From positions 36,922-100,921 of the forward strand of contig CASYFC010000007.1 in NCBI GenBank assembly GCA_949482135.1: a DNA stretch of 64,000 bases, read 5' to 3'. How positions within the stretch are numbered: position 1 is the stretch's first letter; each line of letters opens with the position of its first letter. The notes beneath the pieces were generated by a model, which saw only the letters and a list, made by a program, of their open reading frames with translations, was not told the DNA's origin and ran no database searches. Of the stretch, positions 7,436 through 17,121 are shown in pieces. The position numbers and the translations under genes were made by a program. This DNA comes from an uncultured Clostridia bacterium (GTDB taxonomy: Bacteria > Bacillota > Clostridia > TANB77 > CAG-508).

Positions 7436-8821
7436 ATGGATTTTTGTGAATTAAGAGAAAAATACCCTAAGTTTATATATAATGATTACAAAATAGAAGA
7501 ATTGCAAGACAAAATTGTTATAGAATATGATTTTGAAATAGAAGGATTAACAAAGTTTAATCCTAGAATTGAAATCTTAAAAAAAGATTTTAATTTTAAA
7601 AGTATAAATTCAAATGTTGTAAAAAATATAGTTTTTAATTTGGGAATGGTTGAGTCAATAAGTTATTTCAAATCTACATGTTCTCCACAATTTTTTATAA
7701 AATGTGGAAAACTAGATGAGTTTCAAGAAAAATGGTTTAAAAAATTATTTTATTTAGGATTAGGTGAATTTAGATTTATAAATAACATAAAAATTGAACA
7801 AAATGAATTAGTAGATTTTGTGTCAACTGGAGAAAGTATTGAAGTAGAACAAGTAGAGGATGCTTTATCAGGATGTGTTATACCAGTTGGTGGTGGAAAA
7901 GATTCTAATGTAACTTTAGATTTATTAAAAGATTATAAAGATGATTCTCTTGCTTTTATGATTGGTGGCAAAAAAGTATCTATAGATTGTGCAAAAGCTT
8001 TTGGGTATTCAGATAATCAAATTATTGAGCTAAAAAGAGTAATTGATAAAAATTTATTAGAGTTAAATAAAAAAGGATTTCTAAATGGTCATACTCCATT
8101 TTCTGCAATTGTTGCTTTTTTATCATATTTATGTTCATATCTTTTAGGAAAAAAATATATAACACTGTCAAATGAAGAGAGTGCAAATGAAAGTAATGTT
8201 GATGGAGAGAATATTAATCATCAATATTCAAAAACAATAGAATTTGAGAATGATTTTAGAGAATATGCACAAAAAAAGTTAAAAGCAAATGTTGAATATT
8301 TTAGTTTGCTAAGGCCTATAAGTGAACTTCAAATTGCAATGCTTTTTTCAAAAATAGAGAAATGTCACAATATTTTTAAAAGCTGTAATGTAGGAAGTAA
8401 AAGCCAACCATGGATTTGGTGCTGTAGTTGCCCTAAATGTTTATTTGTTTATACAATATTAAGTCCATTTTTATATAAAGAAAAATTAGTAAATATTTTT
8501 GGAGAAGATTTATTTGAAAAAGAAAGTTTATTAGAGACTTTTATAGAATTATGTGGATATGGAGAAACTAAACCATTTGAATGTGTTGGAACATATAGTG
8601 AGATAAGATTTGCAATTACAAAAACAATTGAAAATATGAAAAACCAAAAATTACCTTACTTATTAGAATATTATAAAAATCATTTTGAATTATCTAAAGA
8701 ACAATTACTTGAATTTTATAATGAAAATAATAATCTACCAGAACAATTTGAAAAGATTTTAAAAAATAAATTAAGAAGGAGAACATATGTTAAAAGAACT
8801 ATTAGATTATTTAAAAGATAA
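7436..8821 (+). CDS. murL: UDP-MurNAc-L-Ala-L-Glu epimerase MurL
   Basis: MurL converts UDP-MurNAc-L-Ala-L-Glu to the D-Glu form in an ATP-dependent step, as established for the MurD2/MurL pair of Xanthomonas oryzae. About 461 residues. The N-terminal domain starts DFCELREKYPKFIY. An ATP-pyrophosphatase-like P-loop, VIPVGGGKDSNVTLDLL, lies near residue 150, followed by the family segment LSNEESANESN and a Cys pair region WCCSCPKC. ATG 7436 is preferred because SD AAGGGA precedes it; an upstream Met at 7352 would add 28 residues. It overlaps murD2 by 35 nt, which strongly supports the assignment. Confidence 0.85.
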   Translation: MDFCELREKYPKFIYNDYKIEELQDKIVIEYDFEIEGLTKFNPRIEILKKDFNFKSINSNVVKNIVFNLGMVESISYFKSTCSPQFFIKCGKLDEFQEKWFKKLFYLGLGEFRFINNIKIEQNELVDFVSTGESIEVEQVEDALSGCVIPVGGGKDSNVTLDLLKDYKDDSLAFMIGGKKVSIDCAKAFGYSDNQIIELKRVIDKNLLELNKKGFLNGHTPFSAIVAFLSYLCSYLLGKKYITLSNEESANESNVDGENINHQYSKTIEFENDFREYAQKKLKANVEYFSLLRPISELQIAMLFSKIEKCHNIFKSCNVGSKSQPWIWCCSCPKCLFVYTILSPFLYKEKLVNIFGEDLFEKESLLETFIELCGYGETKPFECVGTYSEIRFAITKTIENMKNQKLPYLLEYYKNHFELSKEQLLEFYNENNNLPEQFEKILKNKLRRRTYVKRTIRLFKR

Positions 8822-10142
8822 AAAAATTGTAATTTTAGGATTTGGTATGGAAGGAGAAGCAAGTTATAGATTTTTAAGAAGAAACTTTCCTGAAAAACAA
8901 TTATTTATAGCAGATAGAAATATAAATTTGCTAGATAAAAAAATAGATTTGATGGAAGATGCAAATTTAGAAGTTTCCTTAGGGGAAAACTACTTAAATG
9001 GAATAGAAGAATATGATTTAATTTTAAAAGCTCCTGGAATATCTTTAAAAGATGTAGATATTTCAAAATATCAAGATAAAATTACAAGTCAACTTGAATT
9101 ATTTTTAGAGTTTTTTGATATATGTAGTATAGGAATTACAGGAACAAAAGGTAAGAGTACAACAAGTTCTTTAATGTATAAAATTTTAATTGATCAAAAA
9201 AAAGATGCTTATTTATTGGGAAACATAGGAGAGCCTATATTTAATGATATAGAGAGTTTATCTAAAAATAGTATTGTTGTAATTGAACTTTCTTCACATG
9301 CTTTAGAATATGTAAAACATTCAACTAAAATTGGTTTTATATTAGATATTTATGAAGAACACTTAGATCATTATAAATCTTTAGAAAAATATATTGAAGC
9401 AAAATTTAATTTGGCCAAATATCAAACTAATAATGATTATTTAATTTATAATTTTGACAACGAATTTATGAATAAATATAAATTTTCATATAAAGAAAAT
9501 GATTATGCTGTTTCTTTAGAAAGTATACCTAATGTGAAGAATAAGGTATTTTTAAGAGATAATTTCATATATTGTAATGAAGAAAAATATATGGATATAA
9601 ATGAAAAAATGAACTTAAAAGGGATGCACAATATAAATAACATAATGTTCATTTTAGCAGTTTGCCAAATTTTGAAATTAGACATAAAACAAGTTATTAC
9701 TTCAATAAAAGAATTTAAACCACTAGAACACAGAATGGAATTTGTTGCCAATATAAATGGTGTTGATTATTATAATGATTCTATAGCAACAATTCCACAG
9801 TCAACTATTGATGCTATAAATGCAATAAAAAATGTGAATACAATTATTGTTGGAGGAAAAGATAGAGGAGTAAATTTAGAAGAACTTATAGATTTTTTGA
9901 AAAAAAGTGATATTGAAAATATTATATGCCTGCCAAAAACAGGAGAATATATAAAAGAGGGACTAGAAAATTCAAATAAAAATATTTATTTTACAAATGA
10001 GCTAGAAGAGGCTGTTAATATTGCAAAAAGAGTTACTAAAAAAGATACTGTTTGTTTATTATCTCCAGCAGCGTCAAGTTATGGATATTTTAAAAATTTT
10101 GAAGAAAGAGGAAGATTATTTAAAAAATTTCTGGCAAATTAA
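8787..10142 (+). CDS. murD2: MurD-type ligase, probably MurD2 (L-Glu adding)
   Basis: A Mur ligase of 451 residues with the three usual domains. The N-terminal Rossmann part has ILGFGMEGEASYRFL; the central ATP-binding domain has GITGTKGKSTTSSLM and the ELSSHALEY segment; the C-terminal domain ends with LSPAASSYGYFKNFEERG. Where canonical MurD has DSKATN, this protein has YNDSIATIPQSTI, as in MurD2-type enzymes. Together with the overlapping murL this suggests it ligates L-Glu to UDP-MurNAc-L-Ala before epimerisation. The ATG lies inside murL and has its own SD, AAGGAG. A normal D-Glu MurD cannot be excluded without an assay. Confidence 0.85.
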   Translation: MLKELLDYLKDKKIVILGFGMEGEASYRFLRRNFPEKQLFIADRNINLLDKKIDLMEDANLEVSLGENYLNGIEEYDLILKAPGISLKDVDISKYQDKITSQLELFLEFFDICSIGITGTKGKSTTSSLMYKILIDQKKDAYLLGNIGEPIFNDIESLSKNSIVVIELSSHALEYVKHSTKIGFILDIYEEHLDHYKSLEKYIEAKFNLAKYQTNNDYLIYNFDNEFMNKYKFSYKENDYAVSLESIPNVKNKVFLRDNFIYCNEEKYMDINEKMNLKGMHNINNIMFILAVCQILKLDIKQVITSIKEFKPLEHRMEFVANINGVDYYNDSIATIPQSTIDAINAIKNVNTIIVGGKDRGVNLEELIDFLKKSDIENIICLPKTGEYIKEGLENSNKNIYFTNELEEAVNIAKRVTKKDTVCLLSPAASSYGYFKNFEERGRLFKKFLAN

Positions 10143-10248
10143 CATAATTGTAAATAGGTTGCAAATAATAAGAGGCAATAAATATATTGAAATACTAGTG
10201 AAAAAAATAGAATATCGTAATAAAAATGGAAAAATATCCAATTTTATG

Positions 10249-10277
10249 TAGACAAAAAATAAAAAATATGGTATACT
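10249..10277 (+). promoter_or_regulatory. Promoter of the double-OB SSB-like gene
   Basis: TAGACA (10249-10254), 17-nt spacer, TATACT (10272-10277). Confidence 0.75.
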
Positions 10278-10360
10278 ATACTTGTTTTTAGGTTAAAAAA
10301 CGAGAAAAGATAAACATTATATGAAGAATACAGTAGATAAATATTAAGGAGGAAACAAAA

Positions 10361-11035
10361 TTGAATACAAATTATTCAGAAAACAATCACTTAGTATTAG
10401 TAGGAAAGGTAGTAAGTGAAAAAAGTTACAGTCATGAAATTTATGGAGAAAAATTTTATGTGTTTAATCTAGAAGTAATTAGATTAAGTTCAACTGTTGA
10501 TATAATACCTATCACAGTATCTGAAAGACTACTTACAACACTAGATTTAGAAATTGGAAAAAAAGTAAAAGTTGAAGGACAATTTAGATCTTACAATAAT
10601 TACGAAAATGAAAGAAACAGATTAATTTTAACTGTATTTGCAAAAGAAATTATCGAACAAGAAGAAGTTGAAGAGGAAAAAGACGAAGTAACAAACGAAG
10701 TTACATTAGTTGGATACATTTGCAAAAAACCTATCTATAGACAAACACCTTTTGGAAGAGAAATTGCAGATATTTTATTAGCAGTCAATAGAGCTTATAA
10801 TAAATCTGATTACATACCAAGTATTGCTTGGGGAAGAAATGCTAGATTTTGCCAAAATATGGAAGTTGGAACAGAAGTAAAAATTACAGGTAGAGTTCAA
10901 TCAAGAAATTATGAGAAAAAATATGAAGATGGAACTGTAGAAACAAGAGTAGCTTACGAAGTTTCAATTGCTAGTATGGAAATAGCTAGTGAAGAAAATA
11001 ATGAAAGTGAAGAACAAACTGAAGAAGTTGTTTAA
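10361..11035 (+). CDS. SSB-like protein with two OB folds
   Basis: 224 residues, TTG start with SD AAGGAGGA. The sequence holds two successive single-stranded-DNA-binding-type OB folds. One runs about 8-95 (HLVLVGKVVSEK...VKVEGQFRSY) and one about 112-205 (NEVTLVGYICKKPIYRQTP...EVKITGRVQSRNYEKK). A Glu-rich linker separates them, and the tail is acidic (NESEEQTEEVV), as in SSB proteins where an acidic tip recruits partners. It could be an accessory SSB paralogue or a PriB-like factor. It has its own promoter and terminator. Confidence 0.8.
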   Translation: MNTNYSENNHLVLVGKVVSEKSYSHEIYGEKFYVFNLEVIRLSSTVDIIPITVSERLLTTLDLEIGKKVKVEGQFRSYNNYENERNRLILTVFAKEIIEQEEVEEEKDEVTNEVTLVGYICKKPIYRQTPFGREIADILLAVNRAYNKSDYIPSIAWGRNARFCQNMEVGTEVKITGRVQSRNYEKKYEDGTVETRVAYEVSIASMEIASEENNESEEQTEEVV

Positions 11036-11073
11036 GATATAAATTAATTTTATATAAATTTTAGCAAATTATA

Positions 11074-11119
11074 TACGTTCATGTGCTAACTTAAAGTTGG
11101 TATGTGGACGTACTTTTTT
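11074..11119 (+). terminator. GU-rich intrinsic terminator
   Basis: A 17-bp stem (11074-11090 with 11096-11112) containing five G-U pairs, loop of five, then seven T. The G-U pairs orient it to plus-strand RNA. Confidence 0.85.
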
Positions 11120-11214
11120 TTGCAAATATAACAATCATAAGTTATTGACAATGTTATTTACAAAATTATATAATGCAAGAGAATGTGTATATAATAAAAT
11201 AAGAGGTGATATAA

Positions 11215-13002
11215 ATGAATATAATAATATCTACTATAAAATTACTTGGTGGAGTTGCTTTATTAATTTATGGTATGAAAATATTAAGTACAAACTTAAA
11301 GAAAATATCAGGTGGAAAGCTCGAAAAAGTTTTAATATCAGCTACAGATAATATGTTAAAAGGGTTATTAACTGGTATACTAATTACAGTAGCAACTCAG
11401 AGCTCATCTGCAACAACTTTAATTGTAGTAGGGCTGGTTAATTCAGATATTTTAAAATTAAAAAGCGCAATTCCAATAATAATGGGAGCAAATATTGGAA
11501 CTACAATAACTTCACAAATTCTTAGACTTACAAGTATAGATGCTGGTAGCATTATTTCATTATTTACACCTCAAACATTAGCACCAATTTTTATAATAAT
11601 TGGTGTTATAATGATGGAAGCGAATAAAAATAAAAAAACTACTAATCTTGGTCAAATGATAATGGGGATTGGCTTATTGTTTACAGGTATGATTACTATG
11701 ATTGATATGGCAAGTAGTTTTAGTCAATTACCAATATTATCAGAAATATTATCAACACTTTCTAATCCAATACTAGGAGTTCTTGCTGGGGCAACAATTA
11801 CTGCACTTTTACAAAGCTCTGCAGCTACAGTGGGAATTTTACAGGCTATATCAACTTCTGGAATAATAACTTATGCTTCAACTCTTCCTATAATTTTAGG
11901 ACAAAATATAGGAACTTGTGCTACTTCTATATTTGGATGTATTGGTGGATCAAAGAATGCCAAAAGAGCTGCTGCAGTTCATTTATATTTTAATTTAATA
12001 GGAACAATAATATTTTTAATTGTAATATATGCATATCAGTATTTTATAGGATTTCCATTTTGGAATTCAGCTATAGATATGGGACAAATTGCAAACTTCC
12101 ATACTATTTTTAATGTTGTATCAACAATAATACTATTTCCATTTATTAATCTTATAGAAAAGTTAACAATACTTACTTTCAGAGATAAGCCAGGTAGTGG
12201 AGATGATGACGAAGATGATGAGAGTGATTATGTATCTGTATTAAATTTATTAGATGAGAGATTTGTAAAAATGCCTAATATAGCAATTACAAATAGTAAT
12301 ACAGTTATAGAAAAAATGATTGAACTTGCAGAAAAAAACTATAGAAAATCTATGGAGCTTTTAGGAAAATTTGATAAAAAAAGACTTGAGAAAATGCAAA
12401 AAAGAGAAGATGCTATAGATAAAATCGAAGAAAAAGTTACAGGATTTTTAGTTGAAATTGGTAATTTAGATTTGTCAGAGCAAGAAGCAAAAACAGTTAC
12501 AACATTGCTAAAAATTGAATCAGAATTTGAGAAAATTGGTGATTATTCATATAAATTTTCTAAAATAGTAGAAGATATGAATGATAAAAATGCAAAACTT
12601 TCAGAATCTGCTTATAAAAATTGTGAGAATATTTATAATATTACAGAAGAAGTAATTTTAAAAACAATACAATGTTTTAAAGAAAAAGATTATAAAATTG
12701 CTATAGAAATAGAAGCATTAAAAGAAGTTGCTGAAGTTCAAAAAGAAACTTATAGAAATGGACATATTCAAAGATTAAAAAATGGAAAATGTAATATTGA
12801 AAGCGGAATTGCATTTTTAGAGATTTTAACAATATGCGAAAAAATTATAGATCATTGCTCAAATGTTTCTATATTTACTACAAATTATATGACCAATGAA
12901 AGCTATATTACAAAACATGAATTTTTCAATAAGATTTATCAAACAGAAAGTAAACTTTTAAAAGATAAATTAAATGAATATAATCATAAATATGCAATTT
13001 AA
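11215..13002 (+). CDS. Na+/phosphate symporter family protein with PhoU-like tail
   Basis: 595 residues. The first 320 carry the two Na/Pi-cotransporter repeats, each with a QSSSAT/QSSAAT motif (ATQSSSATTLIVVGLVN near residue 60 and LLQSSAATVGILQA near 200), among about nine membrane helices. After an acidic linker (DDDEDDESD), residues about 360-590 form a helical PhoU-like cytoplasmic domain. This is the NptA/YjbB architecture. It imports or exports phosphate at the membrane, coupled to Na+. SD AAGAGGTG precedes ATG 11215; terminators lie on both sides. Confidence 0.9.
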   Translation: MNIIISTIKLLGGVALLIYGMKILSTNLKKISGGKLEKVLISATDNMLKGLLTGILITVATQSSSATTLIVVGLVNSDILKLKSAIPIIMGANIGTTITSQILRLTSIDAGSIISLFTPQTLAPIFIIIGVIMMEANKNKKTTNLGQMIMGIGLLFTGMITMIDMASSFSQLPILSEILSTLSNPILGVLAGATITALLQSSAATVGILQAISTSGIITYASTLPIILGQNIGTCATSIFGCIGGSKNAKRAAAVHLYFNLIGTIIFLIVIYAYQYFIGFPFWNSAIDMGQIANFHTIFNVVSTIILFPFINLIEKLTILTFRDKPGSGDDDEDDESDYVSVLNLLDERFVKMPNIAITNSNTVIEKMIELAEKNYRKSMELLGKFDKKRLEKMQKREDAIDKIEEKVTGFLVEIGNLDLSEQEAKTVTTLLKIESEFEKIGDYSYKFSKIVEDMNDKNAKLSESAYKNCENIYNITEEVILKTIQCFKEKDYKIAIEIEALKEVAEVQKETYRNGHIQRLKNGKCNIESGIAFLEILTICEKIIDHCSNVSIFTTNYMTNESYITKHEFFNKIYQTESKLLKDKLNEYNHKYAI

Positions 13003-13010
13003 ATTAAGAA

Positions 13011-13072
13011 AAGAAACTACTTGTTGAAGTGAACCCAATTTTGTTCACTTTATTGTTTAGTTTCTTTTTTAT
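13011..13072 (+). terminator. Intrinsic terminator after the Na/Pi gene
   Basis: Compound hairpin: AAAGAAACTA with TAGTTTCTTT outside, AAGTGAAC/GTTCACTT inside, then a T-run. Confidence 0.8.
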
Positions 13073-13161
13073 TTTTAAATAAAATTTATATAAAGTGTAT
13101 ATTTTTTTTCTGTTATTTGATATAATCTGAAATATCTATAATCATAAGGAGTTTTATCAAT

Positions 13162-14919
13162 ATGGAAAAAGAAGAAATTTTAAAAAATGAGAGTATAGAT
13201 TCAAAAGACAATCAAATTCTAGAAGATAATAATGAACAATTAGAAAAGGTAAAAAAAACAAGCAAAATGAAAAATATTATATTTCATATAATTGCTGTAA
13301 TATGTATTACTATATTTTGTTCTTGTTTAGCACCCAAAGTGCTTCAGAATGATACTTTTTATACAATTCCAATAGGAGAGTATATTTATAATAATGGAGT
13401 TTCAGATTTAACAACAGATAACTTTTCTTGGCATGAACTTCCATATACTTATCCTCATTGGTTATATGATTTGATGATGTTTGTGATATATAATTCTTTT
13501 GGTCAAAATGGAATTTATGCTTCAACAATGATTTTTACATCAATACTTGGAATTTCAATTTATGTTTTAAGCAATAAAAAATCAAAAAATAAACCAGTAT
13601 CTTTTGTAATATCAATATGTGCAATATATTTAATGAAAGATTTCTTAGCTGCAAGGGCTCAACTTGTAACATTTATATTGTTTGTATGGGAAGTAATTTT
13701 TATTGAAAAATTTTTAGAAAAGGGAAAAATAAGATATGCAATACCATTAATTTTAATGGCTTGGCTAATAGCAAATTTACATTGTGCTGTATTTCCATTT
13801 TATTTTGTATTATTCTTACCATATATAGCAGAATATCTTTTGATAACATTTGTAGATATAGATTTAGATTTAAGAGTTGTTTCAAGATTTTTAAAGATAA
13901 AAAATAAATTTACTAAAAAAGAAGAAAATAAAGAAAAGATTTCTAAAAAAATAGAAAATATAGAATTTGCTAGATTAGAAAGAAAAGGAAAGAGAGACAT
14001 AATTAGAGCAAATCCTTATAAAATAACAGTTCAAAAAAATCATATAGTATTATTACTTATAGCAGTAATAGTAGTATCTATATCAACAGGAATCTTAAAC
14101 CCAGCAGGGGATGGTGCTTATACTTATTTAATAAAAACAATGCAGGGGAATACAATGGACTCAATAAATGAGCATTTACCTCTTACTCTTGCAGAAAATT
14201 ATGAATATGCAATTGCAATTATTGTATTTTTATTAATTTTAATATTTACAGATACAAAAATAAAATTGCCAGATTTATTTATGCTTACAGGTTTAACTAT
14301 ATTAACATTTTATTCAAGAAGACAAGAGTCAATATTTGCAATTATTTGCGGACCAATACTTGCAGGCTTAATAGGGGCAATGGTTGAAAAATATGATAAG
14401 GAAACATTTAAAAAAATTGAGAGATTTGTTACAGGATGGTTTGGCTCTATTGTTATTATATGTTTATTTATAATACTAAGTACTAATATCATAAAGCCAC
14501 ATATTCATAGTGATTATATAGATAAGTCATCATATCCTGTAGATGCATCAGATTGGATTTTAAGCAATTTAGATGTAAACAATATGAAATTATATAACGA
14601 ATACAATTATGGAAGTTATTTACTATTTAGAGGAATACCTGTATTTATTGATTCTAGATGTGATTTATATTCACCAGAATTTAATGAAGATAAAGAAAAT
14701 AATATAGATGGTAGAGATATTTTCTCAGATGCATTAAATATACCAGCTATATCTGTGAATTATGAAAATAAATTTAAAGAATATGGTGTAACACATGTTA
14801 TATTGTATTCAAATGCAAAACTTGCAATGATTTTAGAAGATGATTCAAATTATAAAACTATATATGATGAAGGAAACTTCAAAATTTTTGAAAGATTATC
14901 AGCAAAAGAAAGTAATTAA
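13162..14919 (+). CDS. Multi-pass membrane protein, GT-C glycosyltransferase-like
   Basis: 585 residues. A Glu/Asn/Lys-rich cytoplasmic N-terminus (about 1-38) is followed by about eleven hydrophobic helices, split by a charged cytoplasmic loop near 240-290 (KKEENKEKISKKIENIE). A C-terminal extracytoplasmic domain of about 130 residues ends the protein, with NYGSYLLFRGIPVFIDSR and GVTHVILYS. The general plan, with the GSYL/IDSR tail, is that of polyprenyl-linked GT-C-type membrane proteins of unknown acceptor. It lies just ahead of lspA and a TagA-type transferase, in keeping with an envelope role. Confidence 0.75.
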   Translation: MEKEEILKNESIDSKDNQILEDNNEQLEKVKKTSKMKNIIFHIIAVICITIFCSCLAPKVLQNDTFYTIPIGEYIYNNGVSDLTTDNFSWHELPYTYPHWLYDLMMFVIYNSFGQNGIYASTMIFTSILGISIYVLSNKKSKNKPVSFVISICAIYLMKDFLAARAQLVTFILFVWEVIFIEKFLEKGKIRYAIPLILMAWLIANLHCAVFPFYFVLFLPYIAEYLLITFVDIDLDLRVVSRFLKIKNKFTKKEENKEKISKKIENIEFARLERKGKRDIIRANPYKITVQKNHIVLLLIAVIVVSISTGILNPAGDGAYTYLIKTMQGNTMDSINEHLPLTLAENYEYAIAIIVFLLILIFTDTKIKLPDLFMLTGLTILTFYSRRQESIFAIICGPILAGLIGAMVEKYDKETFKKIERFVTGWFGSIVIICLFIILSTNIIKPHIHSDYIDKSSYPVDASDWILSNLDVNNMKLYNEYNYGSYLLFRGIPVFIDSRCDLYSPEFNEDKENNIDGRDIFSDALNIPAISVNYENKFKEYGVTHVILYSNAKLAMILEDDSNYKTIYDEGNFKIFERLSAKESN

Positions 14920-14972
14920 ATTAAATTTTAATAATCGCAAGCAGTAATAAACAAAAGTTAGCGAGGGAATTA

Positions 14973-15419
14973 ATGAAAAATAAAACAATAAAATTATTAG
15001 TTATTGTAGTAACAATACTAATTATAATTGATCAAGCAAGTAAAATATTAGTTACTAATATTTTAAAAGATGAATCAATTGGAAATGATAATTTGGGGAT
15101 AATAATAACATCAAATACAGGAATGGCATTTGGATTTAATGAAGGAAATGGGAAAAATATATTTTTGACAATATGTATTTTAGCAGTAATTTTTTCATTT
15201 ATAAAAAATCAATTAGAAAGAATAGATACAAAAACTGCTATTGCTCTTTCTCTAGCAATAGCAGGAGGAATAAGTAATTTAATAGATAGAATATTTAGAG
15301 GCGGAGTATTTGATTTTATTAGAATATTTACAATTACTTTTAATTTAGCAGATGTGTTAATTGTATTAGGCTGGATTTTATTAGTAATTTTCTTAATAGA
15401 TTATTCAAGGAAAAATTAG
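14973..15419 (+). CDS. lspA: Lipoprotein signal peptidase II
   Basis: LspA is the membrane aspartyl protease that removes signal peptides from diacylglyceryl-prolipoproteins. 148 residues with four membrane helices. IDQASKILV stands at the end of helix 1. The two catalytic Asp sit in GGISNLIDRIFRGGVFDFI and FNLADVLIVLG. The length is typical. SD GCGAGGG precedes ATG 14973. It ends 11 nt before the glycosyltransferase gene and is probably cotranscribed with it. Confidence 0.95.
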   Translation: MKNKTIKLLVIVVTILIIIDQASKILVTNILKDESIGNDNLGIIITSNTGMAFGFNEGNGKNIFLTICILAVIFSFIKNQLERIDTKTAIALSLAIAGGISNLIDRIFRGGVFDFIRIFTITFNLADVLIVLGWILLVIFLIDYSRKN

Positions 15420-15430
15420 AGGTGTATAAT

Positions 15431-16183
15431 TTGCGAAATACAGTTAGAATATTAGGAATAGATATAGATAATATTAATATAGAAGATGCAGGAAATATAA
15501 CAAAAAAATTAATTAAAAATAGTAATAAAAGTTGTAAAATTGTAGTTGCTCCAAATACGGAGTTTATTATGATGGCTCAAAAAGATAAAGAGTTTTTTGA
15601 TATATTAAGAAAAGCTGAACTTGCAACACCAGATAGTGTTGGAGTTATGATTGGTGGAAAAAAGCAGAAAACACCATTCAAACAAAGAATACCTGGACAA
15701 GCTTATTTTAGGAAAATTTTAGAAGTGGGAGAAAAGGAAAACTGGACTTTTTATCTTTTAGGTGGAAAAGGTGAAGTACCTAAACTGGCAGTAGATAATG
15801 TAAAAAAGAATTATCCTAATATAAACATAGTTGGATATCATGAAGGATATTTTGATAAAGAATCTGAGGAAGAGGTAATTGCTGAAATTAATAGATTAGA
15901 ACCCAATGTATTATTTGTTGCAATGGGTGCACCACTACAAGAAAAGTGGATTGCTAAACACCAACAAGAGCTTAAAGTAGATATTGCAGCTGGCCAAGGT
16001 GGAACTTTTGATTATGAGGCAGGAAAAATCCAAAGAGCACCAAAAGTATTTCAAAAGTTAGGAATAGAATGGTTATGGAGATTGGCTTTACAACCATCTA
16101 GATTTTTTAGAATGCTTGTGCTTCCAGTTTATCTAATAAAAATAACTTTTACAAAAGATATAACAAAAGGAAAATTTGATTAG
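15431..16183 (+). CDS. WecG/TagA/CpsF-family glycosyltransferase
   Basis: The family transfers N-acetylmannosamine(-uronic acid) to undecaprenyl-linked GlcNAc in teichoic acid or enterobacterial antigen synthesis. 250 residues with the family blocks VVAPNTEFIMMAQKD, ATPDSVGVMIGG, YLLGGKGEVPKLA, VLFVAMGAPLQEKWI and AAGQGGTFDYEAGKIQRAP, ending IEWLWRLALQPSRFFRM. TTG 15431 is preferred over GTG 15422 because GAGGTG then acts as SD at six nt. It supports wall-polysaccharide synthesis next to lspA. Confidence 0.88.
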   Translation: MRNTVRILGIDIDNINIEDAGNITKKLIKNSNKSCKIVVAPNTEFIMMAQKDKEFFDILRKAELATPDSVGVMIGGKKQKTPFKQRIPGQAYFRKILEVGEKENWTFYLLGGKGEVPKLAVDNVKKNYPNINIVGYHEGYFDKESEEEVIAEINRLEPNVLFVAMGAPLQEKWIAKHQQELKVDIAAGQGGTFDYEAGKIQRAPKVFQKLGIEWLWRLALQPSRFFRMLVLPVYLIKITFTKDITKGKFD

Positions 16184-16190
16184 GAGTAAA

Positions 16191-17120
16191 ATGTTGGAAA
16201 AAAATACTTATAAAATTGATGAATTAAATAAAGATCTAGTTGGATTAAGAATAGATAAAGCAGTTAGTCAAAAAGATAAAGAACTTTCTAGAGCGACAGT
16301 ACAAAGAATGATAGAAGAAGCAAATATTTTAGTAAATAACAATAAAACTAAAGTAGCTTATAAAATTTCTTTAGGAGATGAAATTACAATAATTAAGGAA
16401 CAGCCAAAGGAAATAGAACTAAAAGCAGAAGATATTCCTTTGGATATTGTTTATGAAGATAATGATATATTAGTTGTAAATAAGCAAAAAGGTTTAGTAG
16501 TTCATCCAGGAAATGGTAATCCTGATGGAACTCTAGTAAATGCAATTATGAATAAATGTAAAGATTCTTTATCAGGAATTGGTGGAGAAATAAGACCTGG
16601 AATAGTACACAGAATTGATAAAGATACATCAGGTCTTTTAATTGTTGCCAAAAATGATAGGGCTCATATTAATATGAGTGATCAAATAAAAAATCATGAA
16701 GTTAAAAAAACATATATTGCTCTAGTTAGAGGAAAAACCAAAGAAAATCAGGCTACAATTGATATGCCAATAGCTAGAAGCAATAAAGATAGAACTAAAA
16801 TGGCTGTTTCAAAAAATGGAAAAAATGCAATTACGCATTTTGAAGTTATTGAAAGATTTGATGATTATACATTGTTAAAGGTAGATATAGAAACTGGTAG
16901 AACACATCAAATTAGAGTACATTTATCTCAAATAGGTTATCCGATTGTTGGTGATTTTGTATACTCAAATGGAAAAAATCCATTTGGAGTAGAAGGACAA
17001 ATGCTTCATAGCTATAGATTAGAATTTAAGCATCCTATATCAGGAAAAGAAATGAAGCTTGAAGCAAATCTGCCAGAGTATTTTGAAGAAGTACTAGAAA
17101 ATTTAAGAAAGAAGGCATAA
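16191..17120 (+). CDS. RluD-type large-subunit rRNA pseudouridine synthase
   Basis: 309 residues. An N-terminal S4 RNA-binding domain (about 15-75) is followed by the RluA/RluD catalytic domain with the active-site Asp in HRIDKDTSGLLIVAK, plus GRTHQIRVHLSQIGYPIVGD near the end. It converts uridines of 23S rRNA to pseudouridine. ATG 16191 follows SD AGGAG; an in-frame TTG at 16176 precedes the SD and is unlikely. It is tightly packed between the glycosyltransferase and the RluB-type gene. Confidence 0.92.
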   Translation: MLEKNTYKIDELNKDLVGLRIDKAVSQKDKELSRATVQRMIEEANILVNNNKTKVAYKISLGDEITIIKEQPKEIELKAEDIPLDIVYEDNDILVVNKQKGLVVHPGNGNPDGTLVNAIMNKCKDSLSGIGGEIRPGIVHRIDKDTSGLLIVAKNDRAHINMSDQIKNHEVKKTYIALVRGKTKENQATIDMPIARSNKDRTKMAVSKNGKNAITHFEVIERFDDYTLLKVDIETGRTHQIRVHLSQIGYPIVGDFVYSNGKNPFGVEGQMLHSYRLEFKHPISGKEMKLEANLPEYFEEVLENLRKKA

Positions 17121-17121
17121 A

